This document shows, piece by piece, positions 33,301-42,124 of a stretch of DNA of 64,000 nucleotides. This stretch comes from Paguma larvata (lineage: Eukaryota > Chordata > Mammalia > Carnivora > Viverridae), in contig CM057826.1 of the NCBI GenBank assembly GCA_030068075.1, positions 51,789,116 to 51,853,115 on the forward strand, read 5' to 3'. The translations under genes were made by a program, and so were the position numbers. Under the pieces are notes generated by a model. It made no database searches. It saw nothing but the letters and a program-made list of their open reading frames with translations, and was not told the origin of the DNA. The first letter of the stretch is position 1, and every line of letters starts with the position of its first letter.

Positions 33301-35763
33301 AAAGTGTTCTTGCTTTTTTCACTAATAATTCTTTCTTTTTAAGGAGACGGAAAGTCATTTTTTTTTTTGTTTTTTTTTTTTTAAGTTTTTTAATTTTGGA
33401 GAGAGATCGCATGCACACAGTAGGGAAGGAGCAGAGTGAGAGAGACTGAATCCCAAGCAGGCTTTGCACCACCAGTGCAGAGCCAGATGCGGAGCTTAAA
33501 ATCATGAACTGCGAGATCATGACCTGAGCCAAAGTTGGGCGCTTTAAGCCTGAGTCACCCAGGCACCCCTTAAGTAATATTTATCAATAATATAAAGAAA
33601 CAAATAAACAAGTTTTTATTTAAAACTTATTTAGAACTACAAAGAGACCAAACAAAAGTAGTTTGCAATAGTAGACTGTATTTATAAATAGTAAAATACT
33701 ATGCTCATGTGTTTGAATTTATTTCTCATATACTACAGACCCTGTCTGTCATTGTTTTATTGCAAAATGACTAGAAACTTGAATCTTTCTTTGGATAACA
33801 AAATAATCTAATGTCTTTAAGATGTTACTCTGTTTGGAGCACCTGGCTGGCTCATTCTGTAGAGCATGTGACTCTCGATCTCAGGGTTGTGAGTTTGAAT
33901 CCAGTGTTAGGTGTAGAGATTTCTTAAAAATAAAATCTTAAAAAAAAAAAATTTACTCTGTTTAAGATCTGGGTAGTAGTGCCAAAGAAGAATGAATCTT
34001 CATAGGAATTTGTAATTTCAGCCATTTTAAAAATGATTTGTAATTTTTTTAGATACTTGATTAGGAGTTAATTTTAAATGTGAAAAAGTTGGAACTATGA
34101 AATACAGTATCCATGAAAAGATGAGAGACTGATTTATTTTAGAATGTTAATAAGTTTGTCTATAATTTTTAAACATAAAAAAATTGGTACTTTAACCATG
34201 TACTATCACAGTATTTAATGATGTTATGACTAATTAGCTCATCCTGCGAAATGATTGTATTAAGTTTTGGTTTTAGCTTCTTAAGATAATTAGAAATACT
34301 CATTAAATTGGCCTGTTGCCATAAAAATCTGTAATCATTTTTAGGATTCCCACTAAATAAAATTGGAGCCAGTTATATTTTTATTTAAAAAAAGTTCTTC
34401 AGCCTAAATTCAAGAAATTGCTTCTCATATTTAGCTGGGCATATTTATAGGAATTCGATTTTAGATATCTGTGGAGAGCATTCCAGCAAGGAGGGAAGCC
34501 TTTCAATTCTTGGACCTTTTAAACTAGCTTTTTTGTCACACCCACCGTTCCACTCAACTGAAAAAGTTGATCGCATTTTGAATTCTTGTGTCTTTGTTAG
34601 GATCCATCAATTAAAGGAACCTTTCACTGGTCTGGCAATGAACAGATGACTAAGTATGAAATGGCTTGCGCAATTGCAGATGCTTTCAACCTCCCCAGCA
34701 GTCACTTAAGACCTGTAAGTACATGGCCGCTTTTTTTTTTTTTTTTAAGTACATGGCATTTTATTTATTTTTTTTTTAATTTTTTGTTAACGTTTTTATT
34801 TTATTTTTGAGAGACACAGAGACAGAGCGTGAGCAGAGGGGAAGAGGCAGAGAGAGAGGGAGATACAGAATCTGAAGCAGGCTCCAGGCTCTGAGCCGTC
34901 AGCACAGAGCCCAACGCGGGGCTCAAACTTACAGATCGTGAGATCATGACCTGAGATGATGATGGCCACTTAACCGACTGAGCCACGCAGGCGCCCCAGT
35001 ACATGGCATTTTAAAACCTCACTTGTTGAAAGTCCAGATCCATCATGATAGTATGTGTTGTGGATAAAATTTTTCTTGTTGCTTTGAGAATAGTGAATAA
35101 CTGTCTCCTGGTACTAATTAAAGTTCACTTTGCTTGTTTGTTGGCGGCTTATATTGTTATTTATCTCTAAATCATCATGTACAAGGAAGCCCATGAGTAT
35201 ACTGGTGAAGTTTATAGAAAAAGTATTATCTTAATTGTTTTCCAGGGATCAGATCAGATTTGCAATAAGGAAAGAGTCAAATAAGAGAATACAAAACCTG
35301 AGGCGCCTGGGTGGCTCAGTCGGTTGGGCATCCGACTTCAGCTCAGGTCATGATCTCCTGGTCCATGGGTTCGAGCCCCGCATCAGGCTCTGTGCTGATG
35401 GCTCAGAGCCTGGAGCCTGCTTCAGATTCTGTGTCTCCCTCTCTCTCTCTGCTCCTCCCCTGCTCACACTCTGTCTCTCTCTCAAAAATTAAATAAAATC
35501 AAAAACATTAAAAAAAATAAAAAGAAAAAGAGAATATAAAACCTAAACATGGGGTTTTTACTTATTTTTGATTTTTTTGTTTGTCTTTAAAGATAACTGA
35601 CAGTCCTGTCTTAGGAGCACAACGTCCCAGAAATGCTCAGCTTGACTGCTCCAAATTAGAGACCTTGGGCATTGGCCAGCGGACACCATTTCGAATTGGA
35701 ATCAAAGAATCACTCTGGCCTTTCCTCATTGACAAGAGATGGAGACAGACGGTCTTTCATTAG
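22067..35763 (+). CDS. MAT2B: MAT2B, methionine adenosyltransferase 2 non-catalytic beta subunit, isoform 1 (7 exons, complete)
   Basis: Joined coding exons 22067-22129, 27801-27995, 30050-30164, 30361-30513, 33055-33248, 34601-34714 and 35593-35763 give 1005 nt, 334 residues plus TAG, the same length as human isoform 1. The protein is an extended short-chain dehydrogenase-like (RmlD-type) Rossmann fold. Seen: TGATGLLG dinucleotide-binding loop at residues 34-41, YGKTK (Tyr159/Lys163) at the SDR active-site position, and C-terminal tail KRWRQTVFH. Known for the family: it binds NADP(H) and attaches to the catalytic MAT2A (MATalpha2) oligomer through the C-terminal tail, modulating S-adenosylmethionine synthesis in cytosol and nucleus; it is not itself the synthase. 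All six introns are GT-AG. No frameshift or premature stop is seen. Compared with the human protein as I remember it, changes are conservative (for example Leu126-Ile127 for Ala-Val). The start has a good Kozak context (G at -3, G at +4). Confidence 0.98.
22163..22207 (+). other. G-rich run just inside MAT2B intron 1
   Basis: Runs of 6, 4, 4 and 11 G on the non-template strand, starting 34 bp after the exon 1 donor. The last 16 bases (GGGGT then eleven G) alone could form a G-quadruplex. Position and strand suit R-loop or G4 formation downstream of a CpG-island start. Confidence 0.45.
22585..22745. repeat. MIR in intron 1
   Basis: TTAGGCACTTTACATGCATT, AAAATTGAGGCTTGCAG and CCAAGTTCATTCAGTAG follow the MIR core order. 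Confidence 0.7.
23232..23350 (-). repeat. Short SINE, antisense, intron 1
   Basis: T-tail, GTACACCCATGCAGCGCTCG, GACTGAGCCAGCCAGGTGTC. The right flank repeats 'ttgagtccccaccctaaat' twice nearby. Confidence 0.85.
26245..26337 (-). repeat. Short SINE with internal deletion, antisense, intron 1
   Basis: Long T-tail, AAGTAGGCTCAACGTCC, then GATCAAGAGTTGCCAGCC: the part between the two promoter boxes and head is missing about 25 bp. Confidence 0.8.
26563..26753 (-). repeat. CAN-SINE, antisense, intron 1, with 22-bp duplication
   Basis: The flanks at 26541-26562 and 26754-26775 (both start TTTGTCCTTTTGTG) are identical over 22 bp, unusually long and undamaged. Confidence 0.93.
27208..27494. repeat. 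Short sense SINE with antisense CAN-SINE inserted in its A-tail
   Basis: Sense part 27208-27310 (GGGGCACCTTACTGGG to TTACTTAAAG). Antisense part 27315-27494 with (GA)14 at 27361-27388 and GTGCCCC end. AAAAATAAAA flanks the second copy, so the A-tail of the first was its target. Confidence 0.85.
27801..27995 (+). CDS. MAT2B: MAT2B coding exon 2 (nucleotide-binding loop)
   Basis: 195 nt, 65 codons, phase 0 at both ends, acceptor CATCTTTCAG and donor GTATGG. It encodes residues 22-86 of isoform 1 with the beta1-loop-alpha1 motif [14 protein letters not shown] that holds the dinucleotide, and ends in HHIIHDFQ. This is the first exon shared by both isoforms. Confidence 0.97.
28117..28446. mobile_element. 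Tigger-type (Tc1/mariner) MITE in intron 2
   Basis: Begins CAGTTGACCCTTGAACAG, preceded by TA, and ends GTTCAAAGGTCAATTG, the inverted terminal repeat. Interior words such as GGAAGCCTTACCGATAACA and ACAATAAAGTAAACTAG belong to the same family. The right TA is mutated to TG. Confidence 0.8.
28585..28745. repeat. MIR in intron 2
   Basis: 'tgtaagccttacagcactgc', 'ccattttagagatgacaaagcc' and 'gggaagttaaataact' are MIR-like words in order. Confidence 0.65.
28795..28985. repeat. MER5-like DNA transposon fragment in intron 2
   Basis: GACACCTGCATCAGAATCAC followed by 'cttggggaacttgtt' and 'gattatgcacattcaggtt' follows the MER5A order. Confidence 0.6.
29118..29453. repeat. Sense CAN-SINE nested in short antisense SINE, intron 2
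   Basis: Inner copy 29153-29371, flanked by TAAGTTCTAG at 29143-29152 and 29372-29381. The outer antisense copy resumes with GCCCAATGTGGGGCTTGAAC and ends at 29453. Confidence 0.88.
30050..30164 (+). CDS. MAT2B: MAT2B coding exon 3
   Basis: 115 nt, acceptor ACCTTCCAG and donor GTAATG, phase 0 in and phase 1 out. Encodes residues 87-124 (from [19 protein letters not shown] to NLAKEA). The HCAAERRPD segment corresponds to the NAG/NAA-type region that lines the cofactor pocket in extended SDR proteins. Confidence 0.97.
30361..30513 (+). CDS. MAT2B: MAT2B coding exon 4 (YxxxK motif)
   Basis: 153 nt, polypyrimidine acceptor ending TTTTTTAG, donor GTAAGA, phase 1 in and out. Encodes residues 125-175 including [18 protein letters not shown] and the SDR active-site-like Y159GKTK163. 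Separated from exon 3 by an intron of only 196 bp, the shortest in the gene and the only one free of repeats. Confidence 0.97.
30626..30855 (-). repeat. Young CAN-SINE, antisense, 112 bp after the exon 4 donor
   Basis: CpG-rich, near-consensus copy ending CACCCAGGCGCCCC. Perfect 15-bp flanks AAAAATATGTTTCTT at 30611-30625 and 30856-30870. An (AT)n-rich stretch precedes it (30570-30612). Confidence 0.95.
31017..31112 (+). repeat. Short SINE, sense, intron 4
   Basis: GGGGGCACCTGGTGGCTCAG to GCTTACTTAAAAA. Confidence 0.85.
31214..31672 (-). repeat. Antisense CAN-SINE nested in antisense CAN-SINE, intron 4
   Basis: Inner copy about 31311-31522, flanked by AGAAAGAGAGAATCTT-like repeats (31295-31310 and about 31523-31542). 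The outer copy resumes and ends CAGGCGCCC at about 31662. The outer body carries a small duplication of 'gagctcaacata'. Confidence 0.88.
32112..32315 (+). repeat. Old CAN-SINE, sense, intron 4
   Basis: GGCCTGGATGTTTCAGTTC diverged head, TGGGTTTGAGCC, CTCTCTCTCAAAAATAAA. Confidence 0.82.
33055..33248 (+). CDS. MAT2B: MAT2B coding exon 5
   Basis: 194 nt, acceptor TTCATAG, donor GTGAGA, phase 1 in and phase 0 out. Completes Gly176 across the junction, then encodes residues 177-240 from [19 protein letters not shown] to LAEKRML, the substrate-domain-like part of the fold. Confidence 0.97.
33358..33569 (-). repeat. CAN-SINE, antisense, intron 5
   Basis: T-rich tail with a G at 33369, GAGAGAGATCGCATGC, ending GTCACCCAGGCACCCCT. 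Confidence 0.88.
33836..33951 (+). repeat. Short SINE, sense, intron 5
   Basis: GGAGCACCTGGCTGGCTCAT to AATCTTAAAAAA; flanks contain TTACTCTGTTT on both sides. Confidence 0.88.
34601..34714 (+). CDS. MAT2B: MAT2B coding exon 6
   Basis: 114 nt, 38 codons, phase 0 at both ends, acceptor CTTTGTTAG, donor GTAAGT. Encodes residues 241-278, [20 protein letters not shown] through [13 protein letters not shown] starts only about 50 bp past the donor (see 34764-34997), but the donor itself is consensus. Confidence 0.97.
34764..34997 (-). repeat. CAN-SINE, antisense, next to the exon 6 donor
   Basis: Flanked by AGTACATGGCATTTTA at 34748-34763 and 34998-35013 (perfect 16 bp). A further AAGTACATGGC lies at 34717-34727, directly in the donor GTAAGT, separated from the second by CGC and 16 T. 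So the word occurs three times. Confidence 0.93.
35300..35528 (+). repeat. Young CAN-SINE, sense, intron 6
   Basis: GAGGCGCCTGGGTGGCTCAG to ATTAAAAAAAATAAAAAG; flanks AGAGAATACAAAACCT (35284-35299) and AGAGAATATAAAACCT (35529-35544). Confidence 0.95.
35593..35763 (+). CDS. MAT2B: MAT2B coding exon 7 with stop
   Basis: Acceptor GTCTTTAAAG, then 56 codons and TAG. Encodes residues 279-334, [20 protein letters not shown] through the terminal KRWRQTVFH. In the human complex the extreme C-terminus inserts into the MAT2A dimer, so the intact tail implies that partner binding is kept. The acceptor has A-rich rather than pyrimidine-rich bases in its last positions but a long T stretch before them. 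Confidence 0.97.
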
Positions 35764-36515
35764 TGTATGTGCAGTTTGCTTTTTTTTTTTAAATTGAGAA
35801 GTATAGTATGTGGCACTTTTTAAAGAAAAAAGGAAATAGTTTTGTATGAGTGCTCTTTAATTGTGACTCATGATCTTTCAGGTAAATGATGCTCTTGCAC
35901 TAGTGAAATTGTCTAAAGAAACTAAGGGCAATAATGCCTCATTTGAAGTAATGATTTTTCTGTTTATCATTTTGTTTATTCTGGCTTAACTTTGTTTGAA
36001 TATAGTAAATTATGATTCTTAAATATTTCCGAGCCAGGATGAGACGGATCTACTGTAGACTTTTCTTGGATGAAATGCATTGTTCATTCCTATAACCTCT
36101 ACATTTTCAGGACTTTTGCAACTGTTGACCTTTTTATGTTTTAAAGTGTGTTAAGTAGTATGAAAATCATTGGTGTTCATTATTTGCATTGCTTGAGCTC
36201 TGATCAAAATGTTTGAAGAAAGAAACTTTATTTTTGCAACCTAAGTGTAGTTTTTAAGCTTGAGATATTTCAACAAGTTATGTATAATTGGAACTCGTGC
36301 AGCTTGATGCCTCCTGCTTTTGTAGCAGTGTATGGTGGGCACTTGACAGAGAGAGAGTGTATGTGTACGTATTTTTTTAATATGTGTAAAACTGTCCTTT
36401 TCACTCCATGTCACTAAGTGATATTTCATATCTGTGGTTATACTATTAATAATGGGCCTTGTAAGTCTTTTGGGCCATTCATGAATAATAATAAATATGT
36501 ACTGCTGGCATGGTA
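35764..36515 (+). other. MAT2B: MAT2B 3' untranslated region (inferred end)
   Basis: From the TAG at 35761 to about 20 bp beyond the AATAAA at 36490-36495, roughly 750 nt. No SINE or LINE interrupts it, unlike all flanking DNA, which supports its being transcribed UTR under constraint. The true cleavage position is inferred. Confidence 0.75.
36490..36495 (+). terminator. MAT2B: MAT2B polyadenylation signal AATAAA
   Basis: Canonical AATAAA 727 bp after the stop codon, inside a short ATAATAATAA run, followed by T-rich sequence from about 36522. It is the first canonical signal after the stop codon that I see. Other AATAAA words further on (around 36670) could serve as alternative ends. Confidence 0.75.
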
Positions 36516-37652
36516 ATGCTTAGTTTTCTTTTATTTACTTTCTAAATATAAGGACTGCACATATAAACTCATTGTTAATTTGTTGCTTTGATTTTTAAAA
36601 ATTACATTCTGTTATGTCTGATGCATATAAGAAAATATAGTTACTATCTATTGAGATTTATAAAACAATAATAAAATGAACACTGGTGAACTCACCACTT
36701 GAGATCCAGAATGTTACAGATATTGTATCTACTTTTGCCAACTGATTGTTCTTTTTAACATAACTATGTAATCATGCTACATATTTACATAGAACGTTCC
36801 TTCTGAGGAATGCAGAGTATATGAACGTATTATCAATACTAAATAATATTCAGGTGAAGTAAATATCCTTAGCCTCAAGGATATTTTTGGTCCTTAATAA
36901 GGATTCGGAATGGTGGAGTGACTTGTAAACGACTTGGCTTCTACTCAGGCGTCTGTGCAAACCCTGGTTTTAGATTTTCTGATTTCGCTCTGGAGTATCT
37001 TTTCTCTAGGTTATGACCGTTACCCTTCATTGAACAAAAAGTATTTGTGTCTAGGTTCCTAATTTACTTAGAGTTTTAGGTTTAGAGAGAATCTGGTTTG
37101 GGTAATTTGGTTAAAGCACCAGTTCCCAAACCATGTTATATTTTCGAATTAGGGAAATCTTCGTGATATCTGACCCCTAACCTGGACCCACTGAAATGGA
37201 ATTTCAGGAACTGCAGCCTGCTAATCTAGTTTCCAGTTTTCCCTGGATGCTTCTAAGGTAGCCAGCCTGGCACTTGGATTTAGCACCCACCAAATTATAT
37301 TTTTTTTAAAGTTACCTGACTTCCCAAAGCACAAAATTGAAAAGCTTCAGAGTAAAAAAACCTTTCTCATTCTTCTCTAGCTACTGACTCTCTATCTGTG
37401 GAAGAAACCAGTGTAGACCAGGTCCTTGTATACTTCTGCAGGCACTCCGTACATGTCAGAATACACTCACTACATGTGTGTGTACATACACATATGTTAT
37501 CATCCCCTCTTTACACAAACAGTAGCTAATACACGTTTTTCCATACTAAATAAAAAAACAATTTTAATACGTCTCAGTTTATTCTATATTAGTGATAAAG
37601 AGTGTCTATGTTTGGTTTTACTTGTTTTTACAATTCACTTTGAATTTTGATC

Positions 37653-37763
37653 TTTTTTTTTTAAGATTTTATTTTTAAGCAATCTCTACGGAAGTAGGGC
37701 TCAAACTCACAGCCCAGAGATCAAGAGTTGCACGCCCCTACCAAATGAGCCAACCAGTTCCCC
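37653..37763 (-). repeat. Short SINE, antisense
   Basis: T-tail, AGGGCTCAAACTCACAGCCC, AATGAGCCAACCAGTTCCCC. Confidence 0.85.
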
Positions 37764-38401
37764 TTGAAATTTCGGTCTGAACGAAAAGTTGCCATAATAG
37801 CATAAAGAATGTTTGTATTCCCTCTTCCGTATTTCCTGATTATCAGCATTTAGCCACATTTATCCTATCATTATTTTCTTTCTCTTTTTACTTATACACA
37901 AAGTATGGTTTTTCCCTGAACCATTTAAAAGTTGCAGACATGACTTCTAATCATCCACTTAGTATCTAAATGTCAGTGTATAATTTCTAAAAATCAGGAT
38001 GCCCTTCTATATGACCCTGTACTGTAACCATCAAAATCAAGAAATTAGTATCGAGATGATATTACCCAGTCCACAGACCCTGTTCACATAAGTTGTTCCA
38101 GCAATGTCTTTCATAAGTCTATCCAATCAGGATAACTCATGGCATTTCTTATTGTTCTTTAAGCTTCAACCCGGAGCAGTTCTTCAGTGTTGTTTTCTCT
38201 TCATGATCTCGACATCTGACATCTCTCTGTATGAGAAACTATAAATTCCCATTGATACTTCCAATGCCAGTATTGCCCCACAGGGTTTATTTAAACTTTT
38301 TTTTCTGTGTTCATAGCTCCATTCTCTGACAGTGAGAAACCTAGCTCCGTTATTCTTAATATGCTTACTAATTGCCTCAAGTCCTCTATAAGAACCATTC
38401 T

Positions 38402-38567
38402 GGGGGTGCCTGGGTGGCTTGGTTGATTTCAGCTCAGGGTCGTGATTTCGCAGTTTGTGAGTTCAAGCCCTGTGTTAGACTCTTCGCTGGCTGGCAGCGC
38501 CCAGAAAGGGTTCTCTCCTTTCTTTCTCTCCCTGCCTCTCTCCAAATAAGTAAACTTAAAAAAATAA
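38402..38567 (+). repeat. CAN-SINE with internal deletion, sense
   Basis: GGGGTGCCTGGGTGGCTTGG, then directly TGATTTCAGCTCAGG: the 'cggttaagcgtccgac' part is reduced. Ends in AAACTTAAAAAAA. Confidence 0.85.
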
Positions 38568-39621
38568 CAGTTCTTCTGATCTGATCACACCAAGTTCTTC
38601 TGCTACCCTCATCATAGGCCTCTGTGAGCCAGCCGAGCAGGCCTGAACTCTGGGCCGTGGCCTGTTGGAGGCCACCTCTTCCCTCCTCAGCTGAGGAGGC
38701 ATAGCACCAATAGCCACAGAAATACCACATACATGCGGGGCACCAATGAAGGAACTAGGTATTTTTTCATGGCCATATATATTCTGTTCTTTCAGTGAAT
38801 GAACCAGAGTTTAGTTAATCAGTTTCTTGATGATGTACTATAGGTTGTTGATTTTAGAGCGTGCTTTTAATGAGCCCAATATATAAAACATACAGGTTGT
38901 GAGACCTTCTTTCTACTATACATCCACAGATTATACCTGTAAGCTCACAGGTATATTCTGCAGGTATTGTATGTATCAGTCTGTGGAGTAAGAATCAATT
39001 CAGAAAAAATTCACTACCAAAATAGGAAAAGAGCTTGAAATGGATCTGAGTGAATCAAGAAAAGTGGAAATAGGAAACATCCAAGTGTCCAGTAAAACCT
39101 TTAGGAGAAGTTACTGTGGAGTCTAAATTACCTCTTTGAAAACCAGATCATATCATTAGCACTAAATAAGGCAGATTTAATTCAGTTGTGTCGGTTAGTA
39201 AGAGAATTTTCTGACTTGAGGGCAATATTAATGTATGGTGAAAAGCAACCATCAAATCTGGATTTGAAGGTGGTTCGAACACTTGCTCCTGCAAGTTATT
39301 TTTCCTTCGAGTTCCAGTTTCTTTAGGGTTAAGTGGGAGTAATACCGCCCGTTTTACAAGTCTGTTGTGGGAATGCCTAGAGCACAGATAATTAGTAAAG
39401 GCAGCACTGGACTTGACCAAGTGCCTGGGGGAAGAGCTTGGGAGTGTGTAGAGGAGCCTGTGCTTAGACCCTCTACATCAGGTGCACTTTCTGACATAAG
39501 ACCATAGGAGTTTCCCTCCAAAAGTAGGAATACGGGTGGAATTTTTTCTTAGTGATTTTTTATCTTTTCTGAATTTCTACAATATGCATATACTTAATAT
39601 TTTGGAAATACATTTTAAGAG

Positions 39622-39826
39622 TTTTTTTTTTTTTTTTTATAAAGTTTATTTATTTTTAAAGGGTGCAAGGGGCAGAGGGAAAGAATCTCAAGCAGGCTCC
39701 TGTGTGCCATCAGCCCAGAGCCTGCTGCGGGACTCAGTCTCACAAACCTTGGGACCATGACCTGAGCTGGGGCTCAATCTCACAAACCTTGGGACGCTTA
39801 ACTGACTGAGCCACCCAGGCTCCCCT
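39622..39826 (-). repeat. CAN-SINE, antisense, with internal duplication
   Basis: T18 tail to CACCCAGGCTCCCCT. The block CTCACAAACCTTGGGAC occurs twice (39738 and 39779), so about 40 bp were duplicated inside the element. Confidence 0.88.
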
Positions 39827-39983
39827 GAAAGATGTTAAATGAGATAAATTATTCTTGTAACCTGTTTAGCCTAATGGCTTCTGAAGTTCTGTATTTTGCT
39901 ACACAAATAGCAAAATACTTGAATTTATATGTACCTAATTGTATCTCTGGAAATTGGATAAGTTAAGATTCCGGTATTTGCAA

Positions 39984-40096
39984 TTGATTTATTTTTAAGT
40001 TTTTTACTTAGGTTCTGCACCCAGCATGGGGCTTGCATTCATGACCCTGAGATGAAGAGTACATGTACTACCAACTGAGCCAGCCTAGTGCTGCCC
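39984..40096 (-). repeat. Short SINE, antisense
   Basis: GTTCTGCACCCAGCATGGGG, ACTACCAACTGAGCCAGCC. Confidence 0.82.
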
Positions 40097-40366
40097 TTGC
40101 CCCACTTTTTAAAGTATTGTTGGGGTAGGTTTTTTTGTTTTTGTTGTGTTTTGTTTTTTGCAATAGACTGAATATCATAAGATGGCCATGAAATTGCTCA
40201 GCTCATTCCCAAAAATTGTTTTACTTTCCACAGACCTCATCTTCATTATGATTTTTGACATATAACATATTGAACAATTTCAATTTTCCCGCAATTTGTT
40301 ACAGAACTCAAAAAAAACAGCCTTCGAGATTTAAATTTGGTACAGAGGTTTCAAAATGTTTTGGTT

Positions 40367-40492
40367 TTTTTTTTTATTTTGTTTTTTTTTAAGTTTGTTC
40401 ATTTAAGTAATCTCTATACCCAAGATGGGGCTTGAATTCACAACCCCAAGATTAAGAGTCGTATGCTCATGTGACTGAGTCAGTCAGGCATC
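40367..40492 (-). repeat. Short SINE, antisense
   Basis: TTTAAGTAATCTCTATACCC, GGGGCTTGAATTCACAACCC, GAGTCAGTCAGGCATCC; flanks AAAATGTTTT and AGAATGTTTT. Confidence 0.85.
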
Positions 40493-41167
40493 CTGGTTAT
40501 AGAATGTTTTAATGTGAGAAGCTAAAACTTATCCAGGATAAGTTAAACACTTGGGCTGTTGAAGGGCTGGGAATAATTTTTTATTCTCTCACTCAGGCTT
40601 TATGTGGTTAGTTCATATTAAGTTGTTGGATAGTTAAATTGAAAGGGCAGTGAGGGTTCTGGCCTTTGGAAGTGTTCTGTAGTTAGAAGGATATCTCTAG
40701 GAAACTAGAGGATAAGGATGGATGATGGAAAAAATCTGCGACGGCACCAGTGTCTGTCTAATTCGATTACGTCTCAGCATCATGAGGGATAATCATCTTT
40801 AAAAATGTCAAACTCAAAGCGTTCCTAATTACTCTTAGTGACTCATTAGAGATCATCGCCCATGATCCACTTAAGTCAGCTAAACCAATTTCAGTTAAAA
40901 TCCTCTCCAGCTACAGATGGGCTTAGCAGGCCCAGGTTATTTATCTAAAATTTTGAAGGGTTAAGAAACCTAGATACGAACTTTGGTAAATAGATTGGTT
41001 TCATCCCATTCTTCGAATTTAAATAAATTTTTCCATGTCGTGATAAGTCATACATAGAAAAGTACATAAAATGTATATTTAGTTTAAAGAGTAATGACAG
41101 ACACCGTGTACATGTACAACAATCCAGGTTAAGAAATAAAACATGGATACCTTAGCAGCTCTGTATA

Positions 41168-41608
41168 CAGTAGTCGCCCCTTATCTGCGGTTTCACTTTC
41201 TGTGGTTTCAGTTACCTGCGGTCAACCGCGGTCTGGAAGCAGACGATCCTCCTGACGTACGGTCAGAAGGACAGTAGTAGCCTCGTGCTACGTCACAATG
41301 CTTACGTCATTCACCTCACTTCATCTCATCACATAGGCATTTTCTCATCTGTCATCATCATAAGGGTGAGTACAGTACAAGAAGCTACTTTGAGAGAGAA
41401 ACCACATTCACATAACTTTTGTTTTACAGTGTGTTATAGTTATGTTTTTTAGCTATTGTTAATCTTTTACATTGCTTATTTATAAATTAAACTTTGTCAT
41501 AAGTATGGATGTATGGGAAAAACTATCTAGGGTTCAGTACTATCCGCTGTCTCAGACATCCACCGGGAAGTCTTGGAACATATCCCACATGGATAAGGGA
41601 AACTACTG
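41168..41608. mobile_element. Tigger-type element with intact TA target duplications
   Basis: Starts CAGTAGTCGCCCCTTATCTG and ends GGATAAGGGAAACTACTG, imperfect inverted repeats, with TA on both sides (41166-41167 and 41609-41610). Interior has CGCGGTC-rich start, then ACGTCATTCACCTCACTTC. No transposase frame remains. Confidence 0.82.
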
Positions 41609-41639
41609 TATGCCTTCATCCTATCCTACGTGTATTACG

Positions 41640-42120
41640 GTTCTCCAGAGAAACAAAACCAATAGGGTGTGTAGATATGTTGAAAGAATTTATTATAAGG
41701 AATGGACTCCTATGATTATGAAGTCTGACAAATTCAAAATTTATAAGGTGGACGGCAGGCTGAGATCCAGGAGAGCCAGTCATTCGTTTGCGTCCCAAGG
41801 CAGTCTGTTGTAGAACCCAGAAGAGCTGATACTGCAGAAGAAGTGTGAACGTGGTCTGCCGGTCAGTTGATTGAATCAAGGCCCACACACTTGATGGAGG
41901 GCAGTCTGCTTGCTTACTCTCCACTGATTTAAATACTAAGCCCTCTAAAACACTCTCACAGGCAACTCTTCCTGCCCATGGGTCTTGCTCACCTGCTTTA
42001 ATAAAATCACCTCTTTGCACCAAAAATAAATAAAAATAAAAAAATAAAAAAAATAAAACTCTCACAGAAACACCTAGAGTAACATTTGGCCAAATATCTG
42101 GGCACCTAGTGGTCTAACAC
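41640..42120. repeat. Old LTR-like repeat (host of the retrocopy)
   Basis: Starts with the GGTTCTCCAGAGAAACA motif followed by AACCAATAGGGTG and a T-rich AATTTATTATAAGGA, a well known mammalian interspersed LTR-like consensus in which this motif is one end. Interrupted at 41962-42057. Exact family not determined. Confidence 0.5.
41962..42057 (+). pseudogene. Tiny 5'-truncated processed retrocopy with A-rich tail
   Basis: About 60 bp of body containing CTTTAATAAAATCACC and ending TTTGCACC, then about 35 bp of A-rich tail with interspersed T. It is flanked by the direct repeat ACTCTCACAG (41952-41961 and 42058-42067). AATAAA lies about 18 bp before the tail, as in a cleaved and polyadenylated RNA. 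The source transcript is not identified; an ERV or LTR-terminated RNA is possible. It sits inside an older LTR-like repeat. Confidence 0.7.
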
Positions 42121-42124
42121 TACA

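Larger units (their letters stand above)
33249..34600 (+). other. MAT2B intron 5
   Basis: 1.35 kb with an antisense SINE (33358-33569) and a short sense SINE (33836-33951). The rest, 33970-34600, is A+T-rich with no recognised feature. Confidence 0.75.
34715..35592 (+). other. MAT2B intron 6
   Basis: 878 bp, more than half of it SINE: one antisense copy (34764-34997) near the donor and one sense copy (35300-35528) ending 64 bp before the acceptor. The two are in opposite orientation and could pair in the transcript. Confidence 0.8.
36516..41165. other. Downstream intergenic region, first part
   Basis: Starts the gene-free half of the window. Five SINEs are listed separately. A possible MER5-like fragment lies at 37115-37285. 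The rest (36520-37115, 38568-39620, 40493-41165) shows no repeat, gene or RNA that I recognise. Confidence 0.5.

Noticed and set aside
41472..41813. 113-residue + strand frame
   Set aside because: Spans the end of a Tigger-type element and the start of an LTR-like repeat, so it cannot be an old gene.
41960..42020. AATAAA at 41999 as the polyadenylation site of an unknown downstream gene
   Set aside because: The flanking direct repeats and A-rich tail show it came in as a retrocopy.
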